Source of the DNA: Chrysoporthe austroafricana
Lineage: Eukaryota > Ascomycota > Sordariomycetes > Diaporthales > Cryphonectriaceae
Direction: 5' to 3'
Assembly: GCA_001051155.2 (NCBI GenBank)
Contig: JYIP02000015.1
Span: 186,001-250,000, forward strand
Length of the DNA stretch: 64,000 bases
Each line of letters opens with the position of its first letter. The stretch's first letter is position 1. Both the position numbers and the translations under genes were made by a program. The notes beneath the pieces were generated by a model. It had not been told where the DNA came from. It searched no databases and saw only the letters and a list, made by a program, of their open reading frames with translations. Positions 60,950 to 64,000 of the stretch are shown here, one piece after another.

Positions 60950-61732
60950 CTCCTGTCTCTCGGTATCGAGTTCGGTTTGCCGCGTACAGCGCCCTGGCCG
61001 TCTGTCTGCCCTCGCCCAGACCGAGGGCGGAACACGCGCCCAGCGAGCATCCTGCCCGTTGGTCTGACTGACGGTGGACGGATTGGGATCCTTGGGGCCG
61101 TAAGACAGGGCCCGGCGTGCATGGTGGGTGTATGTGCCCTGGGAGGAGGAGGAGGAGCTGTGCTGTGCAGTCGTGGGACGGTGCGAGGTTGCCTGTCTCT
61201 GCCACATCTGGTGGTTATGCATATGTGTTTCCTGTTGTCTACGGTACATGGCGCAACCTCTCTCGGGACACACCTCTCGCGCGACGCTGGCCGCAATTCG
61301 CCGAGAGGCTCCGGGCGTACCTCCGTGATCTGTGCCTTGTCCTCGGCGGGGACAGGCACGTGTCTTGATTCCATGGACAATATTTGCTTTTCGTTTTTTT
61401 TTTTTTCTCACGGTAAGCAAGGGCTCGGAAAATGGCACCTCCTGGTGGTGGTGATGATCTGTCACAGCCTGACAACTGTCCAACCCAGTCACCCGGCGAC
61501 TGAGCAACGGCCGCCCCACAAAACAGTCACGAGCATGGGCGACAACGCATGTATTGCCCCGAGACCCTCATCTCGCGCGCAGATGGCCGACAGCTTAGTC
61601 GTCGGACAGGTACGACACGAAGGGGGCGGCCGCACAGCAGATGAAGATTTTGAAGCCAGATACCGAGCCGAGCGCAACTCCCGTCCGTCCCATCCAGATG
61701 ATGCAGGCCGGCGGGGTCTGGAGCAAGCGGGC

Positions 61733-61752
61733 GTGCATGCATGCATGCATGC
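61733..61752. repeat. TGCA tetranucleotide palindromic repeat
   Basis: Five tandem TGCA units; the unit is self-complementary, so the tract is a perfect palindrome. Confidence 0.85.
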
Positions 61753-64000
61753 CCCCCCTCTTCCTGCGCCAGAGTGGGTTATATCGAGTAGTCTTGAACG
61801 ATATATTCTTGCAGCGACTCAGTGAGTGCTAGCCTATCTGTGCCTGTGTACGTAGCAGGCGAGATAAAACACGCCGCAGCAACCGCCGGCCGTGCCCCGT
61901 GACAGCTCACGTCGTAGTAGTCGAGCCTAGAGAAGGGGATACGTGAAATTATTCCCGCTCTGCATTTGAGACATGCGATCTGACACGTTCCACCCGTCAA
62001 CGTTCTGGTGGACCTGTGACGGGACTGGATTTTGATGAGTTGAAATCGCCGAGGGGGCGCGGGCGAGAGAGGAGACGAGATGACTGTCGCTGTAGCGAGC
62101 AGCCTCACACGACAACACGACGGCAACTTGGTGCCGCCGTCAGAGGGTCTGGACTGAGCAGACGTCTGCCTTGGGGGGGGCAACCTCCCTCCTCCCCCCG
62201 GCCTGGTTATTACTCACAAATTACTCAATGCCGTTCATCATATGGACAGCGAAGCCCAGCCTGTCGCCCCGGCGGATATGCCGTCCTCAGCGTGGAGATG
62301 ACGACGACCTTTACCGAAGGAAGACCGGCCTGGAGCCCGCCAACGACAGCTAGTTCCGAGGGGACAAGATACCCAATGCGGCAGGACATGCGGCACTATC
62401 CCTAGACTGGCTGGCTGATCATGTTTAAAATCAAGCGTCTTTTCTGGGCCCAGAATTGATCACCGTACCCAATTGGTGACAGGCCGCCTTCTAGATCCCA
62501 CATCCCTTCTCGTGTGGGTCCGTCTGATGAGGGACTCGTAAGCTCCCAAGCCCTTGGCTCAGAGTGGCTGTCTGGCGGTTCGTGTTCGGGTTTTGGGGGG
62601 CCGCCTCCCCCCCAGAGATTGGGACCTGAGCATGTTTATGTGAATCCTTATTTCCGAAGCTGGGCCTCGCCGTCGCGGTGCCGGAGGAGGGAACTTGACC
62701 GCAACCGCTGACGTGTCACTTTTTTTTTTCGACGCTGGAAATATCCCCGGGGGGGCGCTCAAACCCGCCGAGGAGGTACGCGGTATTCCCGTACGACAGC
62801 CCACACCTCCTCCTCTCGCTCTCGCTACTTACGGGCCACATCTTGCGGTATGGAATGGGTGGTGTGCGCTCCAAGTCGCCGTGGTTCGTCCGAAAGGGAC
62901 CGAACCGGCCATAGAGGTTGTCGCACGGCGGCCCTTTTCCTCCTCGCCCTGTGACAGATCGCGGCGGCTCTATTTGTCCCGAGGGACAGGCCGGGCCTGT
63001 GCTGCTCTCACGTCACTCCCGCCGGGCATCGACATTACGGCCCTTCTGGACGAGGCAGTGTGGGTGGTGTGAATGCTGTGGGTGCCGTCGCACCGGGCAG
63101 ATGGGGTCGAGATTTCATCTGTCATGGACACGCACTGCCGGCGTTGGTGTGCCGTGGGGTCCCATTCAGGCTGCGCGCGTGGAACCCCACCACGCACGCC
63201 GGGTTTCGTCCTACGTTGGACAGCAGCTAGCTGGCCTCGTCTCTCCTCTGGCCCGTTTGAGAAAATGCCCAGTCGCTGGTACGCACCATCGTGCGCATGG
63301 GGCTACTGCAGGGTGGACGGCTGGACGGCTGGACGGCTGGCTGTGCGGTGTGAGGTCACAGTCGCGGGCGACACTGAATAAGGGAAATAGCGTGCAGGCG
63401 TATGATTCCACCTGTTGGCCCGCGCGAGTCTGACTCAATACACTCTTCGGCCAATAAGTAAGCTTATCCAGTTGTCAGCACGTCTTGGACGCTCCCCACG
63501 TCGATCGTTGAGCTGCCCCACAGCGGCTTATTCACACATAAGTGCATGATCGACACCGAATCAGTTTCGTGATGATGCGCTTTACTGGTACATACTTTGC
63601 GAGGAGGTACCTGGGCCGCCTTCCACGATCACGACGGACTTTTGCCGAGGGGAATATACCCATGGGCATCATCCAGGCCTCGAGTCAACACTGGTCACCG
63701 GCTGATATGTCTTTTCTCCAGGACCCAGTAAAGTCTCCTGAAGCGCATCCTCGTGTCAACGACCAACGGGATATCCCGGAACATAAGCCGCGCTATTGCT
63801 ACCGAGCGTAAGGCATAATCTCCCACATGTGGACAATGGCGACGCCTGTTGGGCCTCTCCCTCCCCCTGGACCACCTGTGTGGCCTGTCGGTCAGCCTGG
63901 AGGCAAGCTCAGGCTGGGCCCATGGCACCCCGACATGGTGAACCACCTCAGGAGTTGCCCCCCCTTTTCCCTCTACCCCGAGGGATTTCGCTCTGAGTCA

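Larger units (their letters stand above)
54665..64000. other. 9.3 kb upstream of the WOPR gene with no recognisable gene
   Basis: The part nearest the gene contains TATG repeats (54697-54714) and GTG-rich sequence. Further out are A, GA, CT and GT tracts. Open frames are short or overlap with biased translations on several frames. I found no domain, splice pattern, tRNA or transposon. Either this is an unusually long regulatory region or it includes a gene at the far end that lies outside the window. Confidence 0.5.

Overview
This 64 kb window comes from a filamentous ascomycete, most likely a Sordariomycete. The evidence is GC-rich coding sequence, short GT-AG introns of roughly 48-260 bp, fungal-only protein families (Zn2Cys6 activator, WOPR regulator, F-box protein with Cys clusters, GH67 and GH47 enzymes) and AT-rich transposon relics whose decay looks like repeat-induced point mutation (RIP). 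There is no bacterial, phage, CRISPR or organelle signature. All gene models were spliced by eye.

Layout. 1-9.6 kb is mostly non-coding and rich in short tandem repeats, but holds a two-exon gene for a 125-residue secreted protein (2551-3036, minus) and one doubtful small reading frame. 9.6-12.1 kb is a three-exon AT-hook plus Zn2Cys6 transcription factor. 13.2-16.1 kb is a two-exon GH67 alpha-glucuronidase (minus) with a candidate XlnR/Xyr1-type site upstream. 18.4-19.6 kb is a two-exon short-chain dehydrogenase with a TATA box and an inverted pair of CreA-like sites. 20.06-21.33 kb is a dead Tc1/mariner-type element with 24-bp inverted ends, sitting about 110 bp upstream of an F-box gene (21.4-22.6 kb). 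23.0-23.7 kb is a Fot1/pogo transposase fragment. 24.2-26.0 kb is a secreted glycoside-hydrolase-like protein with a DEPDG motif. 27.1-28.9 kb is a GH47 alpha-1,2-mannosidase (minus). 30.2-33.3 kb is a large multi-exon gene of unknown function with two apparent frame breaks.

35.5-37.7 kb encodes a 729-residue disordered protein with poly-Asp, poly-Thr and poly-Pro tracts, flanked by homopolymer seams containing N. 40.5-41.7 kb is a five-exon linker histone H1 gene with two micro-exons. 41.7-53.3 kb has no intact gene that I can recognise; it contains a degenerate 20-bp repeat array with inverted copies (about 46.2-46.6 kb) and a possible polysaccharide-deacetylase relic. 53.3-54.7 kb is a Pac2-type WOPR regulator (minus). 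54.7-64 kb, upstream of that regulator, has no recognisable gene.

Together the region mixes housekeeping chromatin and secretory-pathway genes (H1, GH47), carbohydrate enzymes (GH67, the GH-like protein), regulators (Zn2Cys6, WOPR, F-box) and decayed transposons. I see no clear biosynthetic cluster. The items most worth follow-up are the secreted small protein, the unassigned DEPDG protein, the transposon beside the F-box promoter, the 46 kb palindromic repeat array and the very long gene-free region upstream of the WOPR gene.
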